Of a DNA stretch of 33,546 nt, positions 6,009 through 14,095 are shown in pieces. The DNA is from CALMZY01 sp052033915 (GTDB lineage Bacteria; Verrucomicrobiota; Kiritimatiellia; CAIQIC01; JAGNIJ01): contig JBPOJF010000016.1 in the NCBI GenBank assembly GCA_052033915.1, positions 1-33,546 of the forward strand, written 5' to 3'. The notes beneath the pieces were generated by a model, which had not been told where the DNA came from, did no database searches, and was given only the letters and a program-made list of their open reading frames with translations. The number at the start of each line of letters is the position of its first letter. Position 1 is the first letter of the stretch. The position numbers and the translations under genes are program-made.

Positions 6009-8039
6009 GTGAGCCATAGACTGACAACGTGTACCTTCTGCGGCGTAGGCTGCGGAATCTACCTCGAAACAATCGGAAACGAGATCGCGGGAACCTATCC
6101 GAGCATGTCTCACCCCGCGAATCACGGCCGCATCTGTGTCCGGGGCTGGCACGTGCATGAAGCGGCCGGTTCGCCCGACCGCCTCCACCAGCCAAAGATC
6201 AAGCGGAACGGCAAGTTCGAGCCGGTCGGCTGGGACGAGGCTTTCGACTATGTCGCCGGCCGCCTGCGCGATATCCGCGACAAACACGGCCCCGACGCCA
6301 TCGGCTTCCTGAACTCCGCGCGCTGCGCCAACGAGGACAGCTACCTTCTGCAGAAGTTCGCCCGCGCGGTGATCGGCACGAACAACGTGGACCAGGGAAC
6401 CAGCCTTTTCCGCACAAACAGCGTGAAGGCGCTGATGGACATGCTGGGTGTCCCGGCGGCCACCAACTCCATCGGCGAACTGATGAACAGCCAGGTCATC
6501 GTGGTCAGCGGGATCGATCTCGGCCGGCAGTTGCCGACCATCGGCGGCTGGGTGCTCCGCGCGAAGTTCGCGGGGGCGAAACTCCTCGCGATCGATTCGC
6601 GCCGGCACCGCGTGACGGAAAGCGCCGACCTGTTCCTGCAAATCCGGCCCGGCACCGAAGTGTTCCTCTATGGCGCCATGGCAAAGGTGATCGTCGATCG
6701 CGGCATGATGAACCGGAACTTCATCAAGAACCGGTGCAGAAACTACGAACATTTCCTCAGCCACATCGAATCGTTGGATGTCCTGCTCGCCGCCGAGCGT
6801 TGCGGCGTGCCGGCAGAACAAATCGAGCAGGCGGCCATCCTGTACGCCCAGGCCGCGTCCGCGATGATTCTCTACTCCACGGGCGCCGAAGCGAACGGCG
6901 TGGAGCCGATCCAGTCGATGGTCAACATAACCTTGCTGACGGGCAACCTCGGCAAGCGCGGCGCCGGAATCATGCCTCTCGCGGAGCACAACAACCTTCA
7001 GGGCGACTGCGACATGGGCATGCTGCCGGACTACCTGCCCGGCTACCAGTCTGTGACGGATGCGCGCGCGCGCGCGAAATTCGAGCGGCTGTGGGAGTCC
7101 AAAGTCCCCTCCACCCCCGGCCTCGAAACCTGCGGGATGCTGGGAAGCCAGGGGCGGCTCCGCGCGATGTGGCTCGACCGCCACAACCCGGTCGTTTCGG
7201 AAATATGCGGCGACGCGAAGACCGCGCTGGAGAGCATGGAATTCGTCGTCCTCCAGGACCTCTTCATGACGCGCACGGCGGAGACGGCGCACGTGATCCT
7301 GCCGGTCGTCGCCTTCGGCGAGGAACAGGTCTCGTTCACCAGCACCGAGCGCCGCATCCAGTTGGCGAAGAAGGCGGTCGAGCCGCCCCCGGGACTCAGT
7401 TCCGCGTGGCAACAGATCGCGCAAGTCGCCAACCGTCTCGGCGCGAACTGGAAGTACACGGACTCCGCCGACGTGATGAAGGAAATCGGCCGCGCCGTGC
7501 CGTTCTACGAGGGCGCGAACTACGAGAACCTGGCGCGCGAATATGGACGCCAGTGGCCCTGCACCCATGACCGGCCTCTCGGGACTTCCTTCCTGTTCGA
7601 AGAGGCGCGACCGCACCTTCCGTTCCGGTTCGCGCCGGTCCAGAAGCCTGCCCGCGACATGGATGCCGCGCCGGCCGAGTTCCCGTTCCATCTGACCTTC
7701 GGCCACTCGCTTTATTACTGGCACCAGAACGCGCTGATCCAGCACAGCGAAACGCTCAAGCGCGAACACCGCATTCTCCTGCTCGACTACCCGGACGGGT
7801 TCGTCGAAATCAACCCCGCCGATGCGGACGCCCTGCGCCTCCGCGACGGCATGAAGATTCGCCTGGTCTCCGGCGCCGGCACTGCCGTCACCGCCGCGCG
7901 ACTGACGGAGGAAGTGCGCCAGGGCGTGGCCTATGTCCCCTACTTCCTTCAGGACATCGCCCGGCAGCTTCTCGGGCGCGTGAAGACGGAAAGCCATGTC
8001 GGCACCCAGGCCATCTGGGTCAGAATCGAGAAACCATAA
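6009..8039 (+). CDS. FdhF-like molybdopterin oxidoreductase subunit lacking formate dehydrogenase catalytic residues
   Basis: A 676-residue member of the DMSO reductase/formate dehydrogenase H family. The N-terminal [4Fe-4S] ligands are present (CTFCGVGC, then GRICVRG), as are the molybdopterin regions LLTGNLGKRGAG, NNLQGDCDMGMLPDYLPGYQ, LQDLFMTRTAETAHVILP and the C-terminal beta-barrel domain. Compared from memory with E. coli FdhF, the segment NNVDCCARVUHGPSV reads NNVDQGTSLFRTNSV here, so selenocysteine 140 is Phe and His141 is Arg. The RGQNNVQG segment with catalytic Arg reads AEHNNLQG, so that Arg is Ala. The residue matching Lys44 is Arg. It is therefore unlikely to oxidise formate. It may relay electrons, as NuoG does, or use another substrate. 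GTG 6009 is preferred (GAGG ten bases upstream); an earlier TTG at 5880 would overlap the promoter. It ends one base before the next gene. Confidence 0.85.
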   Translation: MSHRLTTCTFCGVGCGIYLETIGNEIAGTYPSMSHPANHGRICVRGWHVHEAAGSPDRLHQPKIKRNGKFEPVGWDEAFDYVAGRLRDIRDKHGPDAIGFLNSARCANEDSYLLQKFARAVIGTNNVDQGTSLFRTNSVKALMDMLGVPAATNSIGELMNSQVIVVSGIDLGRQLPTIGGWVLRAKFAGAKLLAIDSRRHRVTESADLFLQIRPGTEVFLYGAMAKVIVDRGMMNRNFIKNRCRNYEHFLSHIESLDVLLAAERCGVPAEQIEQAAILYAQAASAMILYSTGAEANGVEPIQSMVNITLLTGNLGKRGAGIMPLAEHNNLQGDCDMGMLPDYLPGYQSVTDARARAKFERLWESKVPSTPGLETCGMLGSQGRLRAMWLDRHNPVVSEICGDAKTALESMEFVVLQDLFMTRTAETAHVILPVVAFGEEQVSFTSTERRIQLAKKAVEPPPGLSSAWQQIAQVANRLGANWKYTDSADVMKEIGRAVPFYEGANYENLAREYGRQWPCTHDRPLGTSFLFEEARPHLPFRFAPVQKPARDMDAAPAEFPFHLTFGHSLYYWHQNALIQHSETLKREHRILLLDYPDGFVEINPADADALRLRDGMKIRLVSGAGTAVTAARLTEEVRQGVAYVPYFLQDIARQLLGRVKTESHVGTQAIWVRIEKP

Positions 8040-8040
8040 C

Positions 8041-9114
8041 ATGCGCGCACGACTGATCCATCATGGCGACCTGCTCAAGATCGTGGACCTGCTGAGACAG
8101 GATCACGAGGTGGTGGCGCCGTTCCGCGGCCGCGGCCGCGACACGTATTTCGACGTGGTCACCGACACCAACCGCGACCAGATCCAGATTCATCTCCCGA
8201 ATCCCTACTATCCTCCGAAGCGCTATGTCCTTCCGCACATCCAGCGCCTGCTCCGAATCCGCACCGGGCCGGACGCGTCCGTGGAAACCATCCACGACGA
8301 GAAGAAGCGGGCAATCTTCGGCATCCGGTCCTGCGACGTCGCCGGCATCTTCCACACGGATCGCTTCTACCTGGGCAATGCGTTCAAGGACAACTACTAC
8401 GAGAGCTACCGCAAGAACCTGTTCCTCGTGAACGTGGTGTGCACGGACCCTGAACTGGACATCGATACAGACTGCTTCTGCGTGTGTTCGGACACCGGCC
8501 CGGCCGCGCGCGACCACTTCGATCTCCAGTTGATGGACCTCGGCCAGGGCGAATTCCTCGCGGTGGCCGGCTCCGCGAAGGGGGAGGCCCTTTTCAGCCA
8601 GCCGTTCTTCACGAAGGCCGCGCCCGAACACGTCGAGCGGCGGCGCACGATCCTGAGCAACGTCCGCAAGCAGTTCAAGACGACGACCAGTTGGTATTCC
8701 GCGGCCATCCGCTACATCACCCGCGGCGGCATCCGGGACGACACCTGGAAACTCGTGGGCGACCGCTGCCTGGAATGCGGCGGCTGCAGCTACGTCTGCC
8801 CCGCCTGCACCTGCTTCACGGTGAGCGAGAAGGCGACCGGGCCGAACCAGTTCGAGCGCGTCCGCATGTGGGACGCCTGCGCGCTGAGCGGGTTCACGCG
8901 GATGGCCGGCGGCCACAACCCCCGGCAGGCCGTGCACGATCGCCGCAACCGGCGGTTCTTCCGCAAGCTGGCTCACTACTTTATCCAGAGGGAACTCTCC
9001 ATGGCGTGCGTCGGCTGCGGGCGCTGCGTGAGCGTCTGCCACGGCGATGTCGGCATGCCGAGCGTCGTGGAAATCATCCGCCGCCAGACGGCCGGCAAGG
9101 CGGAGACCCCATGA
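8041..9114 (+). CDS. Sulfhydrogenase beta / AsrA-like 4Fe-4S dicluster subunit
   Basis: A 357-residue protein resembling the beta subunit of archaeal-type sulfhydrogenase and AsrA of anaerobic sulfite reductase. Those proteins pass electrons between a flavin subunit and the catalytic subunit. The N-terminal two thirds contains the family block KRAIFGIRSCDVAGI (near residue 85) and CVCSDTGPAA. The C-terminal third has two [4Fe-4S] ferredoxin-type motifs: CLECGGCSYVCPACTC near residue 243 and CVGCGRCVSVCHGDVG near residue 323. The ATG lies one base after the preceding stop, and the 3' end overlaps the flavin subunit in an ATGA, so the three products are probably made in stoichiometry. In this operon it would link the flavin protein to the FdhF-like subunit or to the hydrogenase, in place of the HycB ferredoxin that is absent. 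Cytoplasmic, no membrane segments. Confidence 0.88.
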   Translation: MRARLIHHGDLLKIVDLLRQDHEVVAPFRGRGRDTYFDVVTDTNRDQIQIHLPNPYYPPKRYVLPHIQRLLRIRTGPDASVETIHDEKKRAIFGIRSCDVAGIFHTDRFYLGNAFKDNYYESYRKNLFLVNVVCTDPELDIDTDCFCVCSDTGPAARDHFDLQLMDLGQGEFLAVAGSAKGEALFSQPFFTKAAPEHVERRRTILSNVRKQFKTTTSWYSAAIRYITRGGIRDDTWKLVGDRCLECGGCSYVCPACTCFTVSEKATGPNQFERVRMWDACALSGFTRMAGGHNPRQAVHDRRNRRFFRKLAHYFIQRELSMACVGCGRCVSVCHGDVGMPSVVEIIRRQTAGKAETP

Positions 9115-9959
9115 GCGCGTGCAAGAACCAGAACCTGTACGAGCCGAAGATGGCCGTCATAGACGACATCCGGGAAGAAATTCAGGATGTGAAGACTTTT
9201 TTCTGGCACTTCGAAAATCCGGAGGACCAGAAGGCGTTTCGGACGTTCATGCCCGGCCAGTTCGCCCAGTTCAACGTCCTCGGCGCGGGCGAGATCGCGA
9301 TTTCGCTCCCCCCCAGCCCCACGGAAGACAAGCTGTTCTTCACGACGCGCAAGGTCGGCAGCGTGACCGCCGCGATGCACGCGATGAAGCCCGGCGATCG
9401 TTTCGCCGTCCGCGGTCCCTACGGGAACGGCTTCCCGATGAAGGACTATTACGGGCGCAACCTGATCATCGTCGCCGGCGGCATCGGCCTGATCCCGCTC
9501 CGCTCGGTGATCATGTACGCGCTCCACAACCGCGACAAATACCGGAAGATCCAGGTGTTCTACGGCGCGCGGACGCCCAAGGACCTGATGTACACGCAGA
9601 ACCTGAAGGACTGGCAGAAAGATCCCGGGTTCGAATGCCGCCTCACCGTGGACCGCGCGGACGAGGACTGGAAGGGCAACGTCGGCGTTGTCGGCTCGCT
9701 GTTCAAGAAGCCGGGCGTCCAGATGCCGATCGAGAATACGACCGTTTTCGTCTGCGGGCCGCCGGTGATGTTCCGTTTCGTGCTGGCCGACCTGAAGGGC
9801 ATGGGCTACGACGACGGCAACATCGTGTCCACGCTCGAGCGTTACATGAAATGCGGCATCGGCAAGTGCGGGCACTGCTGCATCGGCGTGGCGTACGTCT
9901 GCACCGACGGCCCCGTCTTCACGCTGGCGCAGATTCACAAGCTGGGAGAGGTGATTTGA
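9111..9959 (+). CDS. Sulfhydrogenase gamma / AsrB-like FAD, NAD(P)H and 2Fe-2S subunit
   Basis: A 282-residue flavin reductase of the ferredoxin-NADP reductase superfamily, closest in style to sulfhydrogenase gamma, AsrB and the dihydroorotate dehydrogenase electron-transfer subunit. Visible parts are the FAD-binding barrel (MPGQFAQFNVLG near residue 47, RGPYGNGFP near residue 100), the nucleotide-binding start IIVAGGIGLIPLRS (near residue 120), VFYGARTPKDLMY, the CGPPVM motif (near residue 215) and a C-terminal [2Fe-2S] site with cysteines in CGIGKCGHCCIG and YVCTDGP. It should exchange electrons with NADH or NADPH; which one cannot be read from the sequence with confidence. ATGA overlap with the gene before and a TTG overlap with the gene after. 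It is the reason I infer a pyridine-nucleotide-linked hydrogenase rather than a formate hydrogenlyase. Confidence 0.9.
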   Translation: MSACKNQNLYEPKMAVIDDIREEIQDVKTFFWHFENPEDQKAFRTFMPGQFAQFNVLGAGEIAISLPPSPTEDKLFFTTRKVGSVTAAMHAMKPGDRFAVRGPYGNGFPMKDYYGRNLIIVAGGIGLIPLRSVIMYALHNRDKYRKIQVFYGARTPKDLMYTQNLKDWQKDPGFECRLTVDRADEDWKGNVGVVGSLFKKPGVQMPIENTTVFVCGPPVMFRFVLADLKGMGYDDGNIVSTLERYMKCGIGKCGHCCIGVAYVCTDGPVFTLAQIHKLGEVI

Positions 9960-10471
9960 AGCACGACCTCAGAGAAGAGCTTCGGGCCGCGACGACGGGA
10001 CGCACCGCCTTCGTGGGCATCGGCAACACGGACCTGGGCGACGACGCCCTGGGCATCCGCCTCGCCGAACAGCTCCGGCGCGCCGGCATTTCGACGGCCG
10101 TCGTCGCCGGAACAGCGCCGGAAAATATCGCGGGCGCGCTCGCGCGCGGCGGCTACGACAATGTCGTACTCCTGGACGCCGTGGACTTCAATGCCGCGGC
10201 GGGCTCCGTGATTCTCATGAACGCCTCGGAGATCCAGGCCCGGTTCCCGCAGGTCTCGACGCACAAGATTTCGCTCGGGATGACCGCGCGCGTGATCGAG
10301 TCGGAAAGCCGGACCCGCGTGTGGCTGTTGGGCGTCCAGCCCGAATCCCTGCGGACCGGATCGGAAATGTCCGAGCCCGTGAGGCAGACCTTGAAGTTGC
10401 TGGCCGGACTGCTGAACGACGTCCTTTTGGGAAAACGTTCTAAAACGAAAGCGGAGTGCCCGTGTTCCTGA
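9956..10471 (+). CDS. hycI: HycI-type [NiFe] hydrogenase maturation protease
   Basis: A 171-residue member of the HycI/HybD endopeptidase family, which removes a C-terminal peptide from the hydrogenase large subunit once nickel is in place. Nickel-sensing acidic and histidine positions are visible: GIGNTDLGDDALG near the N-terminus, LLDAVDF in the middle and STHKISLGM further on. The start is probably TTG at 9956, overlapping the stop of the flavin gene; no ATG lies nearby in this frame. Its likely substrate is encoded two genes downstream: the HycE-like large subunit ends in DPCFSCTDR followed by a 31-residue extension beginning with Met, like the Arg-Met cut site of E. coli HycE. Confidence 0.9.
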   Translation: MKHDLREELRAATTGRTAFVGIGNTDLGDDALGIRLAEQLRRAGISTAVVAGTAPENIAGALARGGYDNVVLLDAVDFNAAAGSVILMNASEIQARFPQVSTHKISLGMTARVIESESRTRVWLLGVQPESLRTGSEMSEPVRQTLKLLAGLLNDVLLGKRSKTKAECPCS

Positions 10472-12402
10472 CCTCCACACAAACCATAACGTATGCGATG
10501 GGCTTGTGCGTCCTCGGCGCGGCCGTCTCCCTGCTCTTCTCGTGGAACAAGACGCTCGCCGGCTGGATCGCGTTCCTCTTCACCGCGGCATCGAGCGCCC
10601 TCGCCCTGCTGACCGCGGCCATCGGCCTCTTTCGCGGACCGGCAACCGCCGTGACGCTTCTCTCGCTGCCTCAGTACGGCTCGTCGCTGAGACTCTACGT
10701 GGACGGCCTGAGTTCGGTCTTCATCCTGCTGATCGCGACGATCGCCGCGGCCTCGGCGTTCTATTCGATTCGTTACATGAAGCACTACCCGGACTACGGC
10801 GTGGCGCGCTACTACCCGAACCTCCTCCTGTTCATCGCCGGCATGTACGGCATCGTGACGACGACCGACCTGATGCTCTTCTTCTGCTTCTTCTGGCAAC
10901 TGATGACCCTCCCCTCGTACGTCCTGATCCGCTACGAGTTCCGCAAGCGCGCGAACGTTCAGGCAGCGAACAGGTACCTGCTGATGATGGAAATCGCCTG
11001 CGCTCTCGTGATGCTCGCGTCGTACCTGCTCGCGGGCGCCGGCCCGGTGGCCGTGGCCGGCGAACTGTTGCCGAAGTATGACTTCGATGCGCTCCGCGAA
11101 ACCGTGGGCGGGCTGTGCCCCGCGAACGGCGGAACCGTTCTGTCGGCGCTGATCCTGTTCCTGGCCGGCTTCGGCATCAAGGCCGGTATGTGGCCGTTCG
11201 GGCAGATGTGGCTGCCGGACGCGCATCCCGCGGCCCCCTCGCCCGTCAGTTCCCTGCTCTCCGGCGTCATGATCAAGACCGGCGTGTACGGCCTGATGCG
11301 CTCGTTCCTGTGGCTCGTCCCGGCGTCGGCGATCGCCGACTACCCCGCGCAGACCTGGGGCATGATCCTCTCCATCCTGGGAACCGTAACCCTCTTCATC
11401 GGCACGATGCAGGCGCTGAAGCAGGAACAGAGCAAGCGGCTGCTGGCCTTCCACAGCATCGGGCAGGTCGGCTACATCATCCTCGGCCTCGGCGCGTGCC
11501 TCGCCCTGCTGCCGGCCGGCCTCGAGAATTCGGGAATCCTGGCGCTGGCCGCGATCGGCTTCTACGGCGCGCTGTTCCACACGCTGAACCACGGCCTGTT
11601 CAAGAGCCTGTTGTTCCTCGACGCCGGGTCCATGCTGTACGCGACGGGCACGCAGGACCTCAACCGGATGGGCGGCCTGATGAAATTCATGCCCATCACG
11701 GCGATGACCACGATCATCGCCTCGTTCTCGATCGCGGGGGTTCCGCTGTTCAACGGGTTCGCCAGCAAGTGGAGCATCTACGTCGCGACGATCCTCGGCA
11801 GCCGCGAAGCCGGCTACCTCGCGATCTGCGGAATCTTCGGCATCGTGACCAGCGCGCTGACGCTCGCGTCGTTCATGAAATTCTTCGGCGCCGCGTTCCT
11901 CTCGCGCACCAGCCAGGTGGTCGCGGAGCGGGCCGCCCGGCAGAAGCTGGAAGTCCCGTGGACCATGCAACTGCCGCAACTGGCGCTCGCGGGCCTGTGC
12001 CTCGCGCTCGGGCTGGTCCCGGCCGCGGCTTACCGGCTGATCCACCAGACCCTGATGCGGAGCCCGGAAGGGTTGGCGCATCTCCTGCACCACACAAGCC
12101 CCGCTTCCGTCGGACGCTGGGAAGGGCTTTCGGCCGCGGGCGGGATGGCGCTGCTCTCGCCGCTGATCGTCGCCGTCCTGCTGTTCGTGATGTTCATCGT
12201 CGCGCGCGCGATTTCCAAGCTGGGCGCCGCGGAGCGCCGCGCGGCCGACATCTGGCTCTGCGGCTACGCGAAGGAAGCGGACGTGCACCGGTACGGCGCG
12301 CACAGTTTATACGGCGAAGTGAAGAAGTATTTCGGCTGGGTCGGCGGGATGCCGAAACCGGAAGTCAGAGGCCGGGAATCGAACGTCAGCAAATCCGTTT
12401 AG
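10462..12402 (+). CDS. hycC: HycC/HyfB-like (NuoL-type) antiporter-like membrane subunit
   Basis: A 646-residue polytopic membrane protein of the proton-conducting NuoL/MrpA family, forming the main transmembrane arm of a group 4 hydrogenase. The conserved TM7-TM8 region is clear: GFGIKAGMWPFGQMWLP and then HPAAPSPVSSLLSGVMIKTG. A long loop and a C-terminal helix follow, ending with ICGYAKEADVHRY-like hydrogenase 4 features. Two oddities: in TM5 the family glutamate (WE-x-M in relatives) is glutamine in CFFWQLMTLPSY, and the PLHxWLP motif reads PFGQMWLP with one extra residue and no His. I prefer GTG at 10462 because GGAG lies five bases upstream; GTG at 10456 has no ribosome site. The gene overlaps hycI by ten bases. 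It is the only antiporter-like subunit in the operon, so this is a minimal version of a Hyc/Hyf complex. Confidence 0.9.
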   Translation: MFLTSTQTITYAMGLCVLGAAVSLLFSWNKTLAGWIAFLFTAASSALALLTAAIGLFRGPATAVTLLSLPQYGSSLRLYVDGLSSVFILLIATIAAASAFYSIRYMKHYPDYGVARYYPNLLLFIAGMYGIVTTTDLMLFFCFFWQLMTLPSYVLIRYEFRKRANVQAANRYLLMMEIACALVMLASYLLAGAGPVAVAGELLPKYDFDALRETVGGLCPANGGTVLSALILFLAGFGIKAGMWPFGQMWLPDAHPAAPSPVSSLLSGVMIKTGVYGLMRSFLWLVPASAIADYPAQTWGMILSILGTVTLFIGTMQALKQEQSKRLLAFHSIGQVGYIILGLGACLALLPAGLENSGILALAAIGFYGALFHTLNHGLFKSLLFLDAGSMLYATGTQDLNRMGGLMKFMPITAMTTIIASFSIAGVPLFNGFASKWSIYVATILGSREAGYLAICGIFGIVTSALTLASFMKFFGAAFLSRTSQVVAERAARQKLEVPWTMQLPQLALAGLCLALGLVPAAAYRLIHQTLMRSPEGLAHLLHHTSPASVGRWEGLSAAGGMALLSPLIVAVLLFVMFIVARAISKLGAAERRAADIWLCGYAKEADVHRYGAHSLYGEVKKYFGWVGGMPKPEVRGRESNVSKSV

Positions 12403-12409
12403 GGCGAAT

Positions 12410-14095
12410 ATGTCGGCACGAGATATCTTGAATCAGATCAAGGGCCCGTTCGACGGGGCGATCCTCCGAATGGACGTTCCCGAGGACACCCGGCTTTTCC
12501 TGTACATCCGCAAGAACAAGCTCCGGGATGTCGTGCGGTACGTCTTCCGCGACCTGGACGCCCGCTACGTCATCAGCATCGGCATGGACGACCGGCCCCA
12601 CTCCGGCGCGTTCCTCGTGGCGCATAACTTCGCGTTCGACAAGGAACACGCGCTCCTCAGCCTGCTCGTCAACCTGCCGGCGGAGCATCCGCAGATCGAC
12701 ACCATTTCCGACATCGTGCCCGGCGCGAACTGGGCGGAACGCGAAATGCGCGACCTCGTCGGCATCGAACCCGTGGGCTGCCCCAACCTGAAGCGCCTCG
12801 TCCTGCCCGACGGCTGGCCGGAAAACTGCCATCCCCTCCGCAAGGACGTGCCGTGGAACTTCGTGCCGCCCGAGTACGACGAGAACAAGGAATACCCGTT
12901 TGACGATCCGCCGAAAGGCTGCGTCGCCGTCCCGTTCGGGCCGTTCCACCCCACGCTGGACGAGCCGGAGCATTTCCGCCTGTTCGTGGAAGGCGAGATC
13001 GTGCGCGGCTGCGAGTACCGCGGGTTCATGGTTCACCGCGGCATCGAGAAGCTGGCCGACTCGGTCCTGACCTACAACGAGATCCCGATGCTCGCCGAGC
13101 GCATCTGCGGCATCTGCGGCTGCGTGCACAGCGTGGTTTACGCGCAGGCCGTCGAACAGGCCGCGGCGATCCGGGCCACCGAGCGCGCGGAGTTCATCCG
13201 GACGATCATGCTGGAAATCGAGCGCCTGCACAGCCACCTGCTCTGGTGCGGCCTAGCCTCGCACATCCTCGGCTTCGACACCCTGTTCATGCAGAGCTTC
13301 CGAATCCGCGAGCCGCTCATGTGGATCGCCGAGAAGATCACCGGCAATCGCAAGACCTACTCCCTCTGTCTTATCGGCGGCGTGCGATGGGACATCACGC
13401 CCGAACTGAGCCGCGATCTGCGCGGCGTGCTCGACGGAATCGAAAAGGAATGGCTCCGCGTGGCCGATGCGGTCCAAGGCGACAAGAACGTCCAGAAGCG
13501 CACCCGCGGGATCGGCGTCGCCGACAAAACACTCGTGAAGGAAGCCGCCCTGCTCGGGCCGATGGCGCGCGCCTCCGGCGTGGCCATCGACGCCCGGCGC
13601 GACCACCCCTACGCGGCGTACGACAAGGTCGAATTCGATGTGATCGTCGAGGACGGGTGCGATGTCTGGTCGCGCCTGATGGTTCGCGTGCGCGAGGTCT
13701 TCCAGTCCATCCGGATCATCCGCCAGTGCCTGGAGAAAATGCCGGAAGGCCCCATCCAACTGAAGTTGACCGACGAGCTTCCCGCGGGCCGCTTCGGCAT
13801 GTCGTCGATCGAAGCGCCGCGCGGCGAGTCGCATCATTACGTCGTGACCGGCGAAAACAACCGGCCGCGCCGCTGGCGCGTGCGGGCGCCGACGTACCAG
13901 AACCTGCAAGGCATTCCCGCGATGATCAAGGACCAGCAGTTGGCCGACATGACCATTTCGCTCGGCAGCATCGATCCGTGCTTCTCGTGCACTGATCGAA
14001 TGGAGGTCGTGGACATCCGGACGGGCAAGATGAAAATCTACTCGCAGGAAGAGCTGCGGCGGCTAACGCGGAACGAGGCAGGAGGACGGCCATGA
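12410..14095 (+). CDS. hycE: [NiFe] hydrogenase group 4 large subunit, HycE-like (NuoC-NuoD fusion)
   Basis: The catalytic subunit, 561 residues, close to E. coli HycE at 569. Residues 1 to about 160 form a NuoC (30 kDa) domain with WAEREMRDLVGIE and the PENCHPLRKD signature. The rest is the NuoD/large-subunit domain. Nickel ligands are complete: RICGICGCVHS near residue 227 and DPCFSCTDR near residue 525. After that Arg, 31 residues starting MEVVDIRTG form a C-terminal extension that HycI-type proteases remove, which fits the protease gene upstream. All four nickel cysteines are present, so it should be an active [NiFe] hydrogenase rather than a complex I subunit. Position within group 4 (4a or a relative) is inferred from the fusion and the extension. 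The 3' end overlaps the next gene in an ATGA. Confidence 0.95.
   Translation: MSARDILNQIKGPFDGAILRMDVPEDTRLFLYIRKNKLRDVVRYVFRDLDARYVISIGMDDRPHSGAFLVAHNFAFDKEHALLSLLVNLPAEHPQIDTISDIVPGANWAEREMRDLVGIEPVGCPNLKRLVLPDGWPENCHPLRKDVPWNFVPPEYDENKEYPFDDPPKGCVAVPFGPFHPTLDEPEHFRLFVEGEIVRGCEYRGFMVHRGIEKLADSVLTYNEIPMLAERICGICGCVHSVVYAQAVEQAAAIRATERAEFIRTIMLEIERLHSHLLWCGLASHILGFDTLFMQSFRIREPLMWIAEKITGNRKTYSLCLIGGVRWDITPELSRDLRGVLDGIEKEWLRVADAVQGDKNVQKRTRGIGVADKTLVKEAALLGPMARASGVAIDARRDHPYAAYDKVEFDVIVEDGCDVWSRLMVRVREVFQSIRIIRQCLEKMPEGPIQLKLTDELPAGRFGMSSIEAPRGESHHYVVTGENNRPRRWRVRAPTYQNLQGIPAMIKDQQLADMTISLGSIDPCFSCTDRMEVVDIRTGKMKIYSQEELRRLTRNEAGGRP

Noticed and set aside
6420..6440. Hidden selenocysteine codon in the FdhF-like gene
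   Set aside because: The position aligned with Sec is TTC (Phe) and no in-frame TGA occurs in the gene; no SECIS-like hairpin was identified.
5937..8042. Long antisense open frame opposite the FdhF-like gene
   Set aside because: A high-GC shadow of the real gene; its translation is rich in Arg, His, Val and Asp, shows no family motif and has no ribosome site.
10153..12303. Long antisense open frame opposite hycI and the HycC-like gene
   Set aside because: Low-complexity charged translation typical of the reverse of a membrane protein in GC-rich DNA.
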